DNA of 64,000 bases, from NCBI GenBank assembly GCA_907163345.1, contig CAJQUN010000001.1:1550001-1614000 (forward strand), given 5' to 3'. Under the pieces are notes generated by a model. That model searched no databases, had not been told where the DNA came from, and was given only the letters and a program-made list of their open reading frames with translations. Positions 10,500 to 22,459 of the stretch are shown piece by piece (position 1 is the first letter of the stretch; the number at the start of each line of letters is the position of its first letter). This stretch comes from Haberlea rhodopensis. Its lineage: Eukaryota > Streptophyta > Magnoliopsida > Lamiales > Gesneriaceae. The position numbers were made by a program, and so were the translations under genes.

Positions 10500-13276
10500 C
10501 GACTCCGATAATTTTCCTAGATCCTAATTCCACGTGTGGCTAAAATAAATTTTTTTTATTGAATTCTTGTATTCTACCACGTGAGATAGTGTCTCATTAG
10601 ATAAATCTATGGTCCAAATTGATCCAACGCATACCCTCTATCATAGATTTATCATATGAGGTACCACCCCATAACCTTTTTTATTTTCCACATTTACTTT
10701 TATTTTTATTCATTTAAAAAAAAAACTTTTGTTATGCAACTTCAAAATTTTGAAAAATTATTTTAAAAATGCTAAAAATGACATAGAGTCTAATCACCTC
10801 CGATTAGACTCACTATATAATTGTATTTTTCTAATAATGAGTTTGATTATATTTATATTTTCACAATTCACATCAAGTTATCGTTCCCAACAATTTTTTT
10901 GAGTTCAGCAGATAATCATAATAATCTTATGAGTTAAAATATAAAAACAATGCCCAATGAATCAAATCAAGAGATCCAAAAACGAATAGATTATGCTTCT
11001 GGCATATTATGGTAACTTCAACTTACCATGAGTAGAGTAGATCATTCTCAACAAGGACCTCTTCTGTAAATAGCTATGCGAATTCAATTTTTTTTCTTAC
11101 AAAAAAGACTTAATTCTATCAAAATCGATGCGTTTCAACTGCGATCTTGGCCAAAAGGGTACAAGATCCGACGCAAGAAAATCAGAATCTATCAAAACCC
11201 TGAATATTGCCATATCTTCCCACAACGTTCTTGAACTTCAAATCATATAATATTCATCGAAGAATCCTTGAAATATATAAACAAGAAGTTCAAGAAAGCT
11301 GTGGAAAAGCATGACAAGGATTATCATTGATCAAATATGTCTAGCGTGTATGTGATGATCCAAAGGAGCAATGGATCTTGGGAAGGAAAATGAATACAAG
11401 GCAATGGTATATATTTATATTATCAGAATACATGAAGTTACAGCTTGGTAAAACAACGTAGGTCTTTCATTAACATTAATATCTGGTAAATTTAGAGATA
11501 TATTCCTTGGAGAAAAAGAAGTATTTGTTTCTGAGGTTGTGACACGCTAGTGTGATATGAAGAGAAGGACCACTTTACATAATTCAGAAAACAACCAAAA
11601 GATGAAGCTGTAAAGAAAAATTGTAGCAGAGCTCTGTGGAGAAAGAAAGGTAGGGTTCCCAATCACGTTTTTGTGCAATACATACAAGCAGTGGAGTGTT
11701 CTGTGGGGTACTACTACGAGTTCCTAACGACTTCACAAGTAATACGCGCGACGTGATATTAAAATTTAATAAACTTTCCCATTAAATTTGGTCCCCAATT
11801 TTTCTTTAATTTTTTCATATTTATATATATTACTGTGTTATATATGTAGGACACTTGCTGCTTTACGAAATATTATAGTTGGTTGTAACGGTACAACTTT
11901 AATCTTTAAATCATAAAGCAGCTCAAGTGTCACGCTAGCAGAAACAATTATTGCACTCCAACAATCTTCATCTCAATAATTGCACTACCTTACAACTCAT
12001 TGGGACCAATTGTAAGATCAAGTGCTTGCCGCTTTAACCAAAGTAATGGTGCAGCTCTAATATTTAAACCGTATAGCAGCTCAAGCATCACGCTTCGATA
12101 GCTCTCTGAGCAGAGACAATTATTGCACTCTAATAATATATACACAATAAGATTACTTTTGCTCTGCCGCTACTTGAAATCATATCGATTGATATTAAAT
12201 AACAAACTAGATCAAATTCCATGCGTCAGATGTGCGTCAGATGTGCTGGAAAAAAAAATGTTTATTGAATTACAATTAAGCCCCAGAAACCAAACGAGAA
12301 GAATCCGTACGTTGAAGTTTCTAGAGGCCGCGATCGACCGCCATGTGTTAGCAAGATCGATCACGCATATGGAAAAAAACATGCACAAAAAGTTCTATTG
12401 GGCTCGTCGATCGCGCCTATTAGGAATTTTGTTAAAAAGGGCGCGAACGATTGCACCTTGTTCGCAATCGATCGCGCCATGAGCAGTTTTGTGCATATGG
12501 GTGTGTCCTTCCGTATTTATGCATTTTTCATGAATTTGTGCTTCCAAATGGTATCTTGATGGCACAACTTGGTCTAGTATGAATAGAACAATTCTTGTTT
12601 GAATTAAACACTTGTTTTTCGGGTTAAAATGGCAGATTTAAAGAACAAATCTGTGCATATTGTTCATCTTTATATCTTGTTCAACTTTGAGTGTCTTTAA
12701 ACCTTTATGGTTTGTGGATTCTTGATTTGGCGTGCTCTTATCATAAATCATAGTCGTTGTATATTGGGAAACGAATTGACACTGAACCGTAAGCACCATA
12801 GTGGAGCAATATTGTTTCAAAGACAAATAGTCAAACTCTTGTTTCGACATTCGAAGTCATTGTTATTTTGGTTGCTAAGGATACACATCCCTAGTCCCTA
12901 CTAAGTTAATCCTACAAGATGTTTGTATATGAGTAAACATAACTTTGAATGTGTTCAACTTCTTAAAAAACAAGCAATTTTATTAGTTCGATATCGTCCT
13001 TTAGATCTGATCTTTTTTGTACAATATAAAAGAATTTGCAATAATTACTTTTAGATTATAAACGAGGCTTTGCCACATCCTCAACTTTTTTTTATACAGA
13101 TAGAAGGTTTAAAGAAGTTTTTTTTTTTTAACATTGTTCAAAGTTAATAAGTTGACTGCCGGTGAAACCATCAAACACCATTGTATAAAAGAAGAAACCT
13201 GATGTACGAAAATCTCATTATTCACATAAACATCTCACAATCCATTTCTTTAATCATAGAATATTTACTTCGAAAG
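10500..13276. other. Gene-poor repeat remnants upstream of element 1
   Basis: No gene is supported. Visible items are: a 10-bp inverted repeat GAGTCTAATC/GATTAGACTC at about 10,784-10,810; two imperfect tandem copies of a roughly 140-150-bp unit at about 11,850-12,130 (both contain gcagctcaag, acgct and aattattgcactc); and a cluster of CGATCG-type palindromes at 12,331-12,476, described in the findings. The rest is AT-rich without recognisable content. Confidence 0.4.
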
Positions 13277-13281
13277 TGGTC

Positions 13282-15076
13282 TGTCACGCCCCGAGACCGG
13301 GGTCCATAACGCCGGCATTGATTTTCCAATACAACTAGAAAACCAATAAGGCTCGTAATATCGTAACAAACGAAAACCAGTCTATTTTCCATAAAAGTGA
13401 AAACATCGTCTTTACAACTGAATTAAAAACGCGAAATTAAAACTTAACAACTTAAATAGTAAAATCGTACTTAAATAAAGTCTTGGAATCTTAATTCTTA
13501 GAAATACGCAGCGAATATATCACCAACCCCAAAATTGGTGATCTTCTTCGGCTTCAACTTCTTCCTCGTCTTTATCTGGGGATGTAGAGTAAGGGGTGAG
13601 TGTTTTGGAAAACACTCAGCAAGCGGGGGCCAATCGATATGACAGTAATATATTTTTCATAATTTTCCAAAAACATATATCTTAATCAAACATATATTGA
13701 TATGAATGCATCTTAACATAATTGCTCCATCGAGCCATGATCATAACATATCAATCGTTCATAATTTTCATATACTTAAGCACATTAAATTTCTAGTTTC
13801 CTCTTGGTACTGATATCAGTCTCTAGAATTATCCCTCCTAGAGAAGAGGTCATGCATCGGCTTACCCACGAATAAAGGGTCTGGACATTCCAGAAACAAC
13901 GGTTAACCACCGTATAAGGTCATGTAAACGGTTATATCCCACCGCATCAGGGTCATAAAGGAATCCACTTCCAATCAGATTTCAAAGTTTAAAGTGCTTA
14001 AAAATTACTACTTGCATAATTTCAAAATAAATTCATATCGATTGAGATTTAAAAGCATACATACAATCATTTTAGAAAACGAAACGAATAACTAGCAAAA
14101 ACCCACTTACCGCGATTTAGACGTTTGAACGATTAAAGGTGCGAAAACGACGCGAAATCCTTCCTTCCTAAGCCTTGAAGTGGTCGAATTTTTGGTAGAA
14201 TTTGGGGTAAAGCTTTCGGCTCTATGATGAATAATTTCGAACAAGAATAGTGGCTAGGTTTGTGCAGAAACTTATGACTTAATAGAGTGAGTTTTCGAAA
14301 CAGATTGGAGCAAAATAATGGAGAGGAAAGGTTGGTGCTAGATACACTCTTTAATGGTTCAACTCAACTATATAATTTTGGTACAAAATCTGAAGATTAA
14401 AGATGAACATTTTCGAAATTAAGGCCACAAAATCTGTGCAGATTTTTGTGTTAAAAACATGCAGATTTTGTTGGTAAAAGAATGGTGCAGATTTTCGAAA
14501 ATAAGGATGCAAATTCTTGAATTAATGGTATAAAATATGTGCAGATTTTATTGCTAAAGGGGTGGAGATTTGATGAAAATAAGCTGCATAATTTTCGAAA
14601 ATAAGGAGGTTAAAATCCTTGAAAATTATGGTCTAAAAATCTTTTCAAAACTCTTGATTTAAAAATGAAATTTTCGATTTTCTTGATGACAAACAAGGTG
14701 TAGATTTTGATGAAATTATGGTAATGATTTCCATGGTAACAAAGTGTAATTAAAATTGAGATTTTCATCCAAATCCTTTGAGTTGCTTGGAGATTAAAAA
14801 CCTTCCATAATTCTTGGTTCAATGATAGATTTGGTTCGGTTATGGTGATGCTAAAATAGGATGGAAAATCCTAATTAATTGTCTTAGATCATGATAACAA
14901 TAATGAGTAGCTTGAGTTGGTAGGTAAAGATCCTAGGAGTATTTAATTCTACAAGGAAACTAAATAATAAAGTTTAAGTCATGCTATATCATTTAATAAT
15001 AATATAATAATTAAAGTTTTAACTTGAGCCAAAATATTTTAATTTAATGAATACCTCAAATTTTCGGGTCTTTACA
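13282..15076 (-). repeat. Element 1, 3' LTR (left)
   Basis: 1,795 bp. Near-identical to 20,140-21,932 with scattered transitions and 1-bp indels. The ends are TG...CA. Confidence 0.93.
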
Positions 15077-15089
15077 TCCCTCCCTCCTT
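15077..15089 (-). other. Element 1 polypurine tract
   Basis: On the sense (minus) strand this is AAGGAGGGAGGGA, directly abutting the 3' LTR. It is the expected primer for plus-strand DNA synthesis. A TTTCG-stem hairpin lies just upstream in sense at 15,097-15,112. Confidence 0.85.
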
Positions 15090-17471
15090 ATTGGAAGTTT
15101 CGTTCTCGAAACTCGAGTCAACTTGATCATGGAAAAGGTAGGGGTATTTTTCCCGCATCAATTCTTCTACTTCCCATGTAGCTTCTCTTTCCGTATGGTT
15201 TGACCATTGGACTTTGACATATGAAATTGTCCTTCGTCGCAATACATGGTCCTTTGAATCCACGATCCGAATCGGAACTTCTTCGTATTTTAGAGTTTCG
15301 TCCAAGTTATAGTTCATACGGACATGTAGAAAATGTTCTTATTTAGTTAGTCTATCAACAATTACCCATATTCCGTCATGGCTCTGTCTTGACTTTGGTA
15401 GTCCTACGACGAAATCCATGGAGATGTGCTCCCATTTCCATTCAGGAATTTTCAGAGGTTGAAGAAGTCCTCCGGGTCTTTGATGCTCAGCTTTAACTTG
15501 CTGACATACTAAGCATCGGGCGACGAATTCTGCTACGTTCTTCTTCATGGCATTCCACCAGAAACTTTCTTTCAAATCTTTGTACATCTTTGTACTCCCA
15601 GGGTGGACTGAAAATTTGGATTTATGTGCTTCAGACATCACCTCTTGTCTTATGTTGTCCACATTTGGTATGCACAATCGTCCTTTCATCCACAGAATTC
15701 CATTACTATCAGTCTCGAAGTCAGTAATTTTTCCATCTTTGACTTGCTCTTTTAACTTTGTCAGACTAGGATCCTGATCTTGACTTAATTTGATGGTCTC
15801 TCGAAGACAAGGTTGAGCTGAGACCGAAGCTAAGATCATTTTCCCTTTGCCTTTCCGGCTCAATGCGTCTACTACTTTGTTTGCCTTGCCGGGATGGTAA
15901 TTAATTGTGAGATCGTAGTCCTTCAAAAGTTCAATCCATCTTCTCTGCCTCATGTTCAGTTCTTTCTGAGTAAACAAGTATTTAAGGCTTTGATGGTCCG
16001 TGAAAACTTCACACTTGGCGCCATAAAGGTAGTGCCTCCAAATTTTTAAGGCGAAAACCACTGCGGCTAATTCGAGGTCGTGCGTAGGGTAGTTTTGCTC
16101 ATGAGGCTTGAGCTGCCGTGAGGCGTACGCAATTACTCTTCCCTCTTGCATAAGCACACATCCTAGTCCTTCTTTCGATGCGTCACTATAAATAGTGAAA
16201 CCCATGCCTTCAGTCGGTAGTACCACTACCGGTGCATATGAAAGCTTTTCCTTCAAGGTCTCAAAACTTTTCTCACACTCTTCACTCCAGATGAATTTTG
16301 AGTTCTTCTGTGTGAGCTTTGTAAGAGATACTGCTATTGAAGAAAATCCTTCAACAAACTTCCGGTAATAACCAGCTAGTCCCAAGAAGCTTCGAATTTC
16401 TGTTACGGTCGTTGGCCTTTGCCAGTCCAAAACTGCTTCTACCTTCTTAGGGTCTACGGACACTCCTGCTTTTGATATGATGTGTCCTAAGAAAGATACG
16501 CTCTCTAGCCATAATTCACATTTGTTAAATTTGGCATAAAGCTCTTTCTCTCTCAGTGTCTGGAGAGTGAGGCGAAGATGTTGTTCGTGTTCCTCTTTGC
16601 TCGACGAATAAATGAGAATGTCGTTAATGAACACAACCACAAAGTTATCCAAGAATGGCTTGAATATTCGATTCATCAAGTCCATGAATACTGCTGGGGC
16701 GTTTGTCAAGTCAAAAGGCATCACCATGAATTCGTAATGCCCATACCTCGTTCTGAATGCGGTTTTCGGTACATCATCAGCTTTTATCTTTAGCTGGTGA
16801 TAGCCTGACCTTAGGTCGAGCATAGAGAAGACTTTAGCTCCTTTGAGTTGATCGAACATGTCATCTATCCTTGGAAGAGGGTATTTGTTCTTGATTGTGA
16901 TCTTATTCAGTTCTCTGTAGTCGATGCACAATCTCATGCTCCCGTCTTTCTTCTTCACAAACAATACTGGAGCTCTCCATGGGGATACACTTGGTCTAAT
17001 TTGTCTCTTGTCTAAGAGCTCCTGCAGTTGTTCCTTGAGTTCTTTCAATTCGGCTGGAACCATTCGGTATGGTGCCTTTGAAATTGGTGCAACCCCTGGT
17101 ACCAAATTGATTTCAAACTCCAATTCACGGTTTGGAACAGAACCTGGCAGCTCTTCAAGGAAGACATCTGGAAATTCTTGTACTATCGCTATGGCTTCTA
17201 CCCTGAGTTCATCTTCTACTTTTACCTCGCTTATTGTTGCTAGGTATACTTCTTCACCGTTCTTCACGGCTTTCCAAGCTTGTGCTGCCGATAGAAGGAA
17301 TTTTCGTTCCTTGCTTTTACCGCGATACACGATCTCTCCTTCGTCTGGGGTTCGTAGTTTAACATTCTTGTTACGACAGTCGACTACCCCATGGTGTTTG
17401 GATAACCAATCCATTCCGAGTATAATATCGAAATCTACCATGTTGAGTTGAATTAACTCAGCACTAAACAC
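15090..17471 (-). pseudogene. Element 1 pol: RT, RNase H, truncated integrase, chromodomain-like end
   Basis: The open frame 17,471-15,339 encodes the end of protease/linker, reverse transcriptase, RNase H (IYSDASKEGLGCVL, TDHQSLKYLF) and the integrase HHCC zinc finger (HPGSTKMYKDL to CLVCQQVKAE). It enters the integrase core (ISMDFVVGLPK) and stops just after VDRLTK. The next 80 codons (15,317-15,072) encode the chromodomain-like C-terminus (YVKVQWSNHTEREATWE). Everything between, including the second Asp and the Glu of the DDE triad, is absent, roughly 250 codons by family comparison. In RT the usual FIDD box reads FIND, and the usual MPFG reads MPFD; both fit G-to-A transitions. The protease-RT junction is frameshifted near 17,510 relative to gag-protease. 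Confidence 0.9.
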
Positions 17472-18783
17472 CGTTTTGTAATACTGAGATTACAATCTCG
17501 GTGTATACTGTGTGCTAATAAGGTTTTATTGGCGGGTGTTGCTACATTGTATGGTTTACTAAGTAATTCCGGTTTAAGAGCTAGTTTCTTAGCAAACCTC
17601 TTAGATATAAACGAATGCGTGGCACCACAGTCAAACAATGCATAAGCAGGTAATTCGTTTAATAAAATGGTACCTGCCACGACGTCATTCGCGTCTTCCG
17701 CCTCCTCTTGTGATATGGCGAAGACACGGGCATTCGGTTTGTTCTCCCTGGGTTTGATCGGAGGACCGCCATTTCTTGCAGTTGTCCCCTTTACATCAGG
17801 TTCAGGGCATTCAGCTATCATGTGTCCTAACTTTCCACATCGGAAACATGCTCCCTTTCCCTTAAGGCATTCTCCAGGATGATGATAGCCACAGTTTGAA
17901 CATTTTGGAAACCTCTGTTGGTTTGGGCCGAGTGTTGGTCCTTTTCGCTGATTATTGGACGGATTAGGCCGCTTGGAATTGTGACCAATAGTAGCATGCT
18001 GGTTAGGGGAAGGTCGCTTGCGCTTGAATTCCTCTTCGCGACGTCTTATATCAGTTTCAGCCCTGATGGCTGCTCCCATTAAATCTCCAAAATTTGCGGT
18101 TTCAAAAATCGCAAGGGCCGATTGGATACGACTGTTCAGTCCAATCCTGAAGCGATGGAGCTTCAAGGTCTCATCTGCCATGATACTAGGTGCATACGTT
18201 CCCAGTGCGTTGAACTTTGCGGTATCAACCACTGACATGTCAGGAGTTTGAGTCAAGTTCTCAAATTCTCTCAGCTTCTGATTTTGTACTGCTGTTGGGA
18301 AGTACTGCTTAAGAAATGTGCTTCGGAACCTTTGCCATGTGATTGGTCCCGCTTCTAACATCAGTGGTGACACATTCTCCCACCATATACCTGCCTGATC
18401 AACAAGGAAAGATGTTGTGACTTCCACCTTGATGTGCTCCGGCACCTCTAGCAGCCTGTGGTGATTTTCCACCTACTTAAGCCAATTTTGGGCCATCTCT
18501 GGGTCTGAGTTGCCATCAAAGGTTGGAACTCTGTTCTTTCGCAGTGATTCATAGTGGTACTTCACTCCCTGCGGATGTGGCGCTGGCTGCTGCTGTTGCT
18601 GATTAATAGCGGGGTTAGCCAGACCTTGTAGTGTTGTGGCCACAATGGTGGCTATAGCTGTCAAGTCCTCACGACTTAGACCCATTCTGGAGGATTTTGG
18701 TTTCCATTCGATCTTCCCTCATTAGTGCTAGGAGGGGCAGCGTAGTTGGGGTTACGGTTGTTACGCACAGGACGACCGGCCAT
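17453..18783 (-). pseudogene. Element 1 gag and protease
   Basis: Gag starts at ATG 18,783 (MAGRPVRNNRN). A frameshift near 18,690 joins it to the frame that opens MGLSREDLTAIATIV. An in-frame TAG at 18,473-18,475 then interrupts it. The capsid-like retrotransposon gag domain follows (TWQRFRSTFLKQYFP). Two zinc knuckles come next: CSNCGYHHPGEC, and the canonical CCHC CFRCGKLGHMIAEC. An aspartic protease begins near LFDCGATHSFISKRF, where the active site reads D-C-G-A, a known plant gypsy variant of DTG/DSG. The frame is lost near 17,510. Two frameshifts and one stop make this copy non-functional unless some are assembly errors. Confidence 0.85.
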
Positions 18784-18995
18784 CTCCTACAATACATAAA
18801 GATCTAAGGTCCATGCGCAGAAGTAAGATTGATAACAGAATATAACGAAGACATGATAAAAGGAAGTTGATAATTTTATTAATAACTTGAAATTGTTTGA
18901 TTCAAAACAAAAGGGAACTACTGAACATCAAAATAACTCTTAAATAAAAACTCTTAAAAACAAAGCTTCCTAGAAGACTACGAATCTACTATATC

Positions 18996-19465
18996 TCAAT
19001 TTCCTAAATCCTCTTCCACTTCTTCTTCCATTGGTTCCTCTTCCGGGTCCTCCTCTGGTTCTTCATCTGACTCTACAACGTCCAGAAGATCTCGCATGTG
19101 ACCATTGGCTTCCCGTAGGTCACTATTGACGTTCTGGAGGTGAGTGATGATACTCCAGTATCCATTGCTTCTTACTGTCAAGCGATGGTTCGTAGCTTGG
19201 AGTGAGAGAACTCGTGCCATTTGCTCCAGCTGTTGCCTTTGCACTACGCATTTCTCGACAGCAGTCCTATGGGTTCATCCAATCGAGCAACTTCTTTGTT
19301 AGCTTCCTTACTCTGCTCGTCGGCTTGATGGTGATAGTAGCCGAGTCTATGAACATCGCCACGTAGGTGGTCTACTACCTCAAGTAGTTCAGATTTAGCT
19401 TCTTTGAGCTTTTCAATTTCTTGCTACAGGCTAAGGATCTTGACGGTCTGGGCTCGGGTCGACAT
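18996..19465 (-). pseudogene. Element 1 extra ORF upstream of gag: coiled-coil protein with acidic tail
   Basis: Between the PBS and gag, an ATG at 19,465 opens a frame of about 155 codons, with one TAG (about 19,424-19,426) and one frameshift (about 19,245-19,262). The product starts MSTRAQTVKILSL. It continues as a heptad-rich, probably coiled-coil segment (EIEKLKEAKSELLEVV, DEQSKEANKEVARLD). It ends in a Glu/Asp/Pro-rich tail (EEPEEDPEEEPMEEEVEED). Most plant chromoviruses have no gene here. It has its own ATG and is separated from gag by about 200 nt. The function is unknown; an RNA- or capsid-associated role would be a guess. Confidence 0.55.
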
Positions 19466-20121
19466 CACATAAACCCAATTACGGAACTAGTTTAGTCCAA
19501 GTAAAAGCTTGACAAAAATCATTTTAAATAAAAAAAATCAGAAATCAGTAGCGTGGGGCATAAACTTTAGAATTTTACAATCTGGAAAATTTTTTTTTTT
19601 TTTAAAATCGAAAATTAGGGTTCATAACCCGAAATTAGGGTTTCGAAATTATCCATAATCGATGCTTGAAATCCAAAATTGACAGAGGGCTTATGATCGA
19701 CATGCTTGGAGGATCAGACAGTAATTTTTAATTTAAAAAATGATCAAGATATGTTCTGAAAATCGGGAAACGAACATAATTTGGGATTTAGGGTTCTGGA
19801 GTTCAAACGCGAAATTGATCGGGCAAATCAAATCCGATCGACATGAAATTTGGAAGGTAAGATCGACTGGAGGAGACGATTCCAATGATACACTGGTCGA
19901 AGGTTATCATGGCGGCAATCGGCGGCGGCGGCGAGGAGCCTAGGGTTTCGACTTCTCTAAATTCAATTTCCGAATTTTTTTAAAAAATTTTCGAAATAAT
20001 TAGAAAAATCAGAAACTAAAGTTAACAATTTTCGTATTCACGTGATCAATCAGATTGAACTTCCGATTATCGTAATTATCGTGAATCGATCTTTTCCCAG
20101 CGGGATTATGGAACATGGCTA

Positions 20122-20133
20122 GCTCTGATACCA
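20122..20133 (-). other. Element 1 primer-binding site (tRNA-iMet)
   Basis: The sense strand reads TGGTATCAGAGC, complementary to the 3' end of initiator tRNA-Met, six bases inside the 5' LTR. Confidence 0.92.
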
Positions 20134-20139
20134 CTAAAA

Positions 20140-21932
20140 TGTCACGCCCCGAGACCGGGGTCCATAACACCGGCATTGATTTTCCAATACAACTAGAAAA
20201 CCAATAAGCCTCGTAATATCGTAACAAATGAAAACCAGTCTATTTTCCATAAAAGTGAAAACATCGTCTTTACAACTGAATTAAAAACGCGAATTTAAAA
20301 CTTAACAACTTAAATAGTAAAATCGTACTTAAATAAAGTCTTGGAATCTTAATTCTTAGAAATACGCAGCGGATATATCACCAACCCCAAAATTGGTGAT
20401 CTTCTTCGGCTTCAACTTCTTCCTCGTCTTTATCTGGGGATGTAGAGTAAGGGGTGAGTGTTTTGGAAAAACACTCAGCAAGCGGGGGCCAATCGATATG
20501 ACAGTAATATATTTTTCATAATTTTCCAAAAACATATATCTTAATCAAACATATATTGATATGAATGCATCTTAACATAATTGCTCCATCGAGCCATAAT
20601 CATAACATATCAATCGTTCATAATTTTCATATACTTAAGCACATTAAATTTCTAGTTTCCTCTTGGTACTGATATCAGTCTCTAGAATTATCGCTCCTAG
20701 AGAAGAGGTCATGCAACGGCTTACCCACGAATAAAGGGTCTGGACATTCCAGAAACAACGGTTAACCACCGTATAAGGTCATGTAAACGGTTATATCCCA
20801 CCGCATCAGGGTCATAAAGGAACCCACTTCCAATCAGATTTCAAAGTTTAAAGTGCTTAAAAATTACTACTTGCATAATTTCAAATAAATTCATATCGAT
20901 TGAGATTTAAAAGCATACATACAATCATTTTTAGAAAACGAAACGAATAACTAGCAAAAACCCACTTACCGTGATTTAGACGTTTTAACGATTAAAGGTG
21001 CGAAAACGACGCGAAATCCTTCCTTCCTAAGCCTTGAAGTGGTCGAATTTTTGGTAGAATTTGGGGTAAAGCTTTCGGCTCTATGATGAATAATTTCGAA
21101 CAAGAATAGTGGCTAGGTTTGTGCAGAAACTTATGACTTAATAGAGTGAGTTTTCGAAACAGATTGGAGCAAAATAATGGAGAGGAAAGGTTGGTGTTAG
21201 ATACACTATTTAATGTTCAACTCAACTATATAATTTTGGTACAAAATCTGAAGATTAAAGATGAACATTTTCGAAATTAAGGCCACAAAATCTGTGCAGA
21301 TTTTTGTGTTAAAAACATGCAGATTTTGTTGGTAAAAGAATGGTGCAAATTTTCGAAAATAAGGATGCAAATTCTTGAATTAATGGTATAAAATATGTGC
21401 AGATTTTATTGCTGAAGGGGTGGAGATTTGATGAAAATAAGATGCATAATTTTCGAATAAGGAGGTTAAAATCCTTGAAAATTATGGTCTAAAAATCTTT
21501 CCAAAACTCTTGATTTAAAAATGAAATTTTTGATTTTCTTGATGACAAACAAGGTGTAGATTTTGATGAAATTATGGTAATGATTTCCATGGTAACAAAG
21601 TGTAATTAAAAATTGAGATTTCCATCCAAATCCTTTGAGTTGCTTGGAGATTAAAAACCTTCCATAATTCTTGGTTCAATGATAGATTTGGTTCGGTTAT
21701 GGTGATGCTAAAATAGGATGAAAAATCCTAATTAATTGTCTTAGATCATGATAACAATAATGAATAGCTTGAGTTGGTAGGTAAAGATCCTAGAGTATTT
21801 AATTCTACAAGGAAACTAAATAATAAAGTTTAAGTCATGCTATATCATTTAATAATAATATAATAATTAAAGTTTTAACTTGAGCCAAAATATTTTAATT
21901 TAATGAATACCTCAAATTTCCGGGTCTTTACA
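20140..21932 (-). repeat. Element 1, 5' LTR (right)
   Basis: 1,793 bp, the partner of 13,282-15,076. The sense orientation starts TGTAAAGACCCGG and ends GGGCGTGACA. Confidence 0.93.
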
Positions 21933-22099
21933 TGATCTCCTATTACTAGGAAATCCTATTATATTTCGTTATTTTTTCATGTTACGTAACATCAACATGA
22001 AAATGGAAACATGAAACAATCAACATCGCATCACATGTGAGCACAGTTGATTTAACTTGTAATTGGGAATATGACGAAGGCTGACACTGTTATTCACTG

Positions 22100-22300
22100 T
22101 ATATTTGTTACGGGTGTTTATCGGGCCGGATCAATCTGGACCCGGCCCGGAACCGGACCGGTTAATCCGGTCCGAAACCGGAACCGGACTAATCGGTTCC
22201 GGTTCGCCCCGGAACCGGTCCGGGGCGGTCCTACCGGTTCCGGGGCGAACGGATCCGGTTCCGGGTTGGGTGGAACCTGATCGGATCCGTTAATTTAAAA
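22100..22300 (+). repeat. CCGG-rich hAT-like non-autonomous element fragment
   Basis: This starts near GGGTGTTTATCGGGCCGG and is a dense array of CCGG and GGTTCCGG words up to 22,290, after which AT-rich DNA resumes abruptly. Such gggtgttTATcGGGccgg starts followed by (A)ACCGG arrays are typical of subterminal regions of plant hAT-family non-autonomous elements. The far end was not located. Confidence 0.45.
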
Positions 22301-22361
22301 AATTTTGATTTTTTTTAAAAATTTAGATAAATATAGTTGAGGTTAGTTTACAAACAAAAAT

Positions 22362-22436
22362 GCTCATTAGCTCAATTGGCTAGAGCTTTAGAGTAAAAGA
22401 TAATGGTCGCGTGTTCGAATCTTTCAAGCAACATTT
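22362..22436 (+). repeat. Degenerate tRNA-like sequence (pol III A and B boxes)
   Basis: It reads TTAGCTCAATTGGCTAGAGC (A-box-like), then after about 30 bases GCGTGTTCGAATC (B-box-like). It is followed by a 3' half that does not pair cleanly with the 5' end, so it is not a functional tRNA gene. It is either a SINE head or a tRNA-like segment carried in the adjacent CCGG-rich element. Confidence 0.45.
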
Positions 22437-22459
22437 TCCCTTGATTTTTTAAAAAAACA

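Larger units (their letters stand above)
13282..21932 (-). mobile_element. Ty3/gypsy LTR retrotransposon, element 1 (defective, chromovirus-like)
   Basis: A complete LTR element of about 8.65 kb with sense on the minus strand. It begins TGTCACG and ends TTTACA on the plus strand. The flanking 5-mers TGGTC (13,277-13,281) and TGATC (21,933-21,937) differ by one transition, so they are probably an aged target duplication. In sense order it has a 5' LTR (right), tRNA-iMet PBS, a small coiled-coil ORF, gag, protease, RT, RNase H, the integrase zinc finger, a chromodomain-like tail, PPT and 3' LTR (left). It is not autonomous: gag and pol carry stops and frameshifts, one catalytic RT aspartate is Asn, and most of the integrase is deleted. 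The LTRs differ by roughly 20 substitutions by eye over 1.79 kb, so it inserted fairly recently. Confidence 0.93.

Noticed and set aside
15547..17451. Plus-strand ORFs within element 1 pol (for example 16,924-17,451)
   Set aside because: Antisense shadows of the minus-strand polyprotein.
22071..22293. Pro/Arg/Gly-rich ORFs over the CCGG array
   Set aside because: These are translations of a low-complexity CCGG/GGTTCC array; several frames are open for the same reason.
22362..22436. Functional tRNA gene
   Set aside because: Box motifs are present, but the acceptor arms do not pair and the anticodon arm is not formed.
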